Of a stretch of 64,000 bases of DNA, positions 61,434-64,000 are shown one piece after another. The stretch is taken from assembly GCA_964019165.1 (NCBI GenBank), contig OZ025272.1, positions 10,197,856 to 10,261,855 on the forward strand. Reading direction: 5' to 3'. The translations under genes were made by a program, and so were the position numbers. Origin of the DNA: Mastigias papua (lineage: Eukaryota > Cnidaria > Scyphozoa > Rhizostomeae > Mastigiidae). Under the pieces are notes generated by a model, which saw only the letters and a list, made by a program, of their open reading frames with translations, did no database searches and was not told where the DNA came from. Position 1 is the stretch's first letter. Every line of letters starts with the position of its first letter.

Positions 61434-62658
61434 TGACGTCTGATAGCTGCAAGTTACCCCATCCTTCTGATATACATCAGTTGGGCACTACAAAACAACA
61501 AGTGTCGTTTGATATCATACAAATATGTTACTGATATTAAGAGCTCACTTGTTAAAAAACAAGGGTCTTAACTGTTGTCACTTGATAACCTTTAACTCAA
61601 AGCTAGAAGTAGATTCCTCAAAACTTCACAAATAAAGCAAAATTACTATAGAATTTTTGGCTACAATAAATGACGAGTAAAGCTATTTCACTGCTTCTCA
61701 ACCATAAGCATCAGTAAATTTCAAGAAGGCATTGTAAATATGCATTATTAGGTATATGTCATTGAGCTCAGGAATTACCGTAGCAGACTCTCCTGTGCAA
61801 TATTCTGCAATATCACAGTTATTTTTTGGTTTTCTGCACAAAGTACCTTGTCTCTTAAACTAAAATTTCAAAAGAAAACACTGATGAAATCATTAAGTCT
61901 GTACAAAACATTCTTAGAAAACGAGGAATGTCAACAAAGCGTCATTTGGTTTAAGTGGCTAAACTTGCTATGAATGCTAATGATACTTAAGGAAATTTTA
62001 AGTAAAATGTAACATTCTCCAATCAGTTTTCAATTCACAATAATGTTCACGAGAATTACCAATAGATCCTATGGCATGTTTATACAGGCAAAACCAACCA
62101 AACTAAGGATTGGGAGGTAAGATCCAATCTTCCTATAGAAAGCGTTGCAATTTCAACTTGTGCTTATATGGAAACTAGTTGTTCGGGTCGAATGAGATCC
62201 TTCACTCAGCCAGCATGATCTCACTTCAGCTGGATGAAGTTTCCCATATGAAAGATCAACTAACTGGAGGATTGGATATGGAATTAGGACATGTACACAG
62301 ATGCAAATTTGCCTCTTGCAAAGCAAAATACATGAAATGGTATATTGCGGTTTGAAGGACGGTTGGAAGGTGAGATGCTGAAACCATATGCTGAAGCCTC
62401 AAATGATAATTCCTTGTAAACATGCGGATATTTTATTCCGCTTGTCAGCCCACAGGGCTCGAAGGTGGATAACTTTTTTACTATAAGCAGGCCCTTGGAA
62501 ACCATTAGTAGGCGATGCATTCCAGTTATACTAATGAAAGCTGGTTTACTTACTAGACAATCCTTACAGCAATCTGGTGTATTCAAATCACTGCATTGTG
62601 CAGATCGCTTCAGTTTACAATTGTAAGGCTGACAGCAGTTGTCGTTCTTTTTACACGA
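61434..62658 (-). CDS. ADAM disintegrin-domain exons (5'-most visible part of the long gene)
   Basis: Three minus-strand exons, all phase 0: 62658-62554, 61859-61779 and 61487-61434. They encode the second half of a disintegrin domain and the link to the cysteine-rich region: SCKKNDNCCQPYNCKLKRSA, QCSDLNTPDCCKDCL, then FKRQGTLCRKPKNNCDIAEY, CTGESAT, then CPTDVYQKDGVTCSYQTS. Cysteine spacing follows ADAM proteins. The integrin-loop position reads NNCDIAEYC, so it is an xCD type and not RGD. The zinc-protease motif HExxH is not in the window; it would lie upstream of 64000 if present, so I cannot say whether this protein has a catalytic domain. The last exon (ending 61434) faces a 13.4 kb intron before the matching exon at 48058. 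Confidence 0.85.
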
Positions 62659-62669
62659 CTAACAAAGAA

Positions 62670-64000
62670 TAGTAAGGTCACATGAATGTCTTTAGTCTTT
62701 TCATACATATTATACCAAATTGTTTTTACCTTGAAGTTAGAGTAAATCATACCCTAGCAATTCACCTTTCTCAGGGACCCCTGAAGTATGATCACGTGCT
62801 TGTACAATATTCGAGTCTGATTAGCTGGACACTTATCGTATAAAGCTATTAATAGAGGAAAATACTAGGAAGTTGTGACCAATTTCCCTAGACCTTGTTT
62901 TGAAGGAGTTTTTTAGATCAGAACAATGTGCTAAGCAAAATGGACTTGGGGACCCTATCAAAAATCTGAGCATTTTTGGAATATGTCTGAAATGGAGCAA
63001 ATTTTCAAATGAAATCACCATAACAATTTATTTTACGCCGCAAAACAGATGACATTGATATCAATGAACCAGTCCACAGGTCAAAAACCGATAAGGTATC
63101 ATCCCCCAGTAAAAATACCCTCTATAAAAGATATTTGTGCCTACGGGTAAACACCCTTGCACACCTACTGGTAGGCTCTGATTCTTGGGAGAAAATGCAA
63201 AAATGAAACTCTAGAATAATCTTCAGGTTCTAGGTTCTATAATTCTGAGGACTGTATTTCTCTGTCAACAATATAACAAATAGTTCCTTCGAATATAATT
63301 AAGGTTAACTTACATGTACGTCAGGTTCGCTTCACAATAATCACACACTAAAACTAGAGGCGTGTCGCATGCCCCCCTGTACATGGTACATACCAAATAT
63401 GGCAAAATGATGTCCATATATGTATATAAGATTCAATTTCTTACACCCTCGAAATGACCTTTATCACACAAGTGACGGGGGCTTGTACCCTACCCCCTGG
63501 TTTTCAATAACAATCATCATATGGTCACGGATTCCTGGCATTTTCTTTTACTTTATACAATTTGGTGTGTCAAAGTTGCTTAAACTTATTTATGAGAAGC
63601 GTTCAAAATATTTCTAATGAGGAAACCATCGGATTATAACTATGACATATTTGTACTGTGCTTTATAAGCCTGTCTTGTATGAATATTTTTAGGAATGGC
63701 GCCAAAATCTTATATTTGATGCAAGGGGAAACTTTTTATCCTCAAGGATGGTTAAAAAGTATCTCTCAAACTAGATTTTTAAAAAAGTGGTACAGCGTTT
63801 GGATACAGGAAAAGTCTATTGTGAAACTAAACTAGAGGTTTACTGAAAGGTTCTTGGGCAAAATGTGTAGGGTTAAAGTCTTCCCAGTCTGTTAATCGTG
63901 CCATCTCTGTTCTTCCACATCATGTTACAAAATCACTTCATGTTATTACTTAAATGCTATAAGCATTCGATGTAAGTGTCGAACTAATAATACTAGTAGC
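62670..64000. other. Intronic or upstream sequence, no exon found
   Basis: I searched the minus strand for the disintegrin start (a CDCG-type motif) and a metalloprotease exon and found neither. Small plus-strand frames at 63420-63835 show no family resemblance. Confidence 0.4.

Noticed and set aside
62284..62553. Reading on from the disintegrin exon, a frame with PCGLTSGIKYPH and LSFEASAYGFSISPSNRPS resembles a very diverged discoidin exon 1.
   Set aside because: No acceptor/donor pair in the right phase was clear, and the key GMENGK and YLQxDLG marks are missing. Similarity is too weak to annotate.

Overview
This is animal nuclear DNA, most likely from a cnidarian (an anthozoan such as a coral or sea anemone is my best guess; a sponge is not excluded). 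It is AT-rich. Real coding sequence sits in short exons with good GT/AG borders, separated by introns of hundreds to thousands of bases, and is surrounded by satellites, microsatellites, MITEs and broken retrotransposons. The domain mix (ADAM disintegrin and cysteine-rich, TSP1, discoidin, fibrinogen-like domains of the kind seen in cnidarian matrix proteins) and a KMT5A-like SET gene with a Crypton-type recombinase point the same way. All intron/exon models were made by eye from splice sites, reading phase and family motifs.

Layout. 1-3050: degenerate ~135-bp satellite. 3-18 kb: mostly non-coding, with an old duplicated segment pair (3.7 and 5.7 kb), a LINE fragment (6.5 kb), simple repeats, a tRNA-like SINE head (10.4 kb), ~95-bp repeats (11.2 and 13.8 kb) and two MITEs (14.6 and 15.6 kb). 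18.67-28.95 kb (+): ten exons that join in phase into one reading frame of 964 visible residues: KMT5A-like SET domain, three short linker exons, two C2H2 fingers, a Crypton-type tyrosine recombinase and SANT-like C-terminal segments. A 716/755-bp tandem triplication lies in its largest intron. 29-35.8 kb: a MITE, a second block of the same ~135-bp satellite, an inverted-motif cluster and a long (GA)n tract.

35.8-62.66 kb (-): one long gene model. Eighteen exons join without a frame break (906 visible residues): disintegrin, ADAM cysteine-rich region, EGF-like segment, one TSP1 repeat and three tandem fibrinogen-like domains, with a stop at 35824. The 5' end (signal peptide, prodomain, metalloprotease if present) lies beyond the window. 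Between two neighbouring ADAM exons is a ~13.4 kb intron holding ten more exons on the same strand: two copies of an 885-nt unit (discoidin exon 3, lectin-like exons a and b, discoidin exons 1 and 2). This unit is circularly permuted relative to a discoidin domain. It is phase 0 at both ends, so it could be spliced in or skipped without breaking frame. The same introns carry a Gypsy remnant, several LINE fragments, a MITE and long (TA)n tracts.

The two most notable objects are the SET-zinc finger-recombinase fusion and the ADAM-TSP1-fibrinogen chimera with its permuted discoidin/lectin cassette. Both need transcript evidence.
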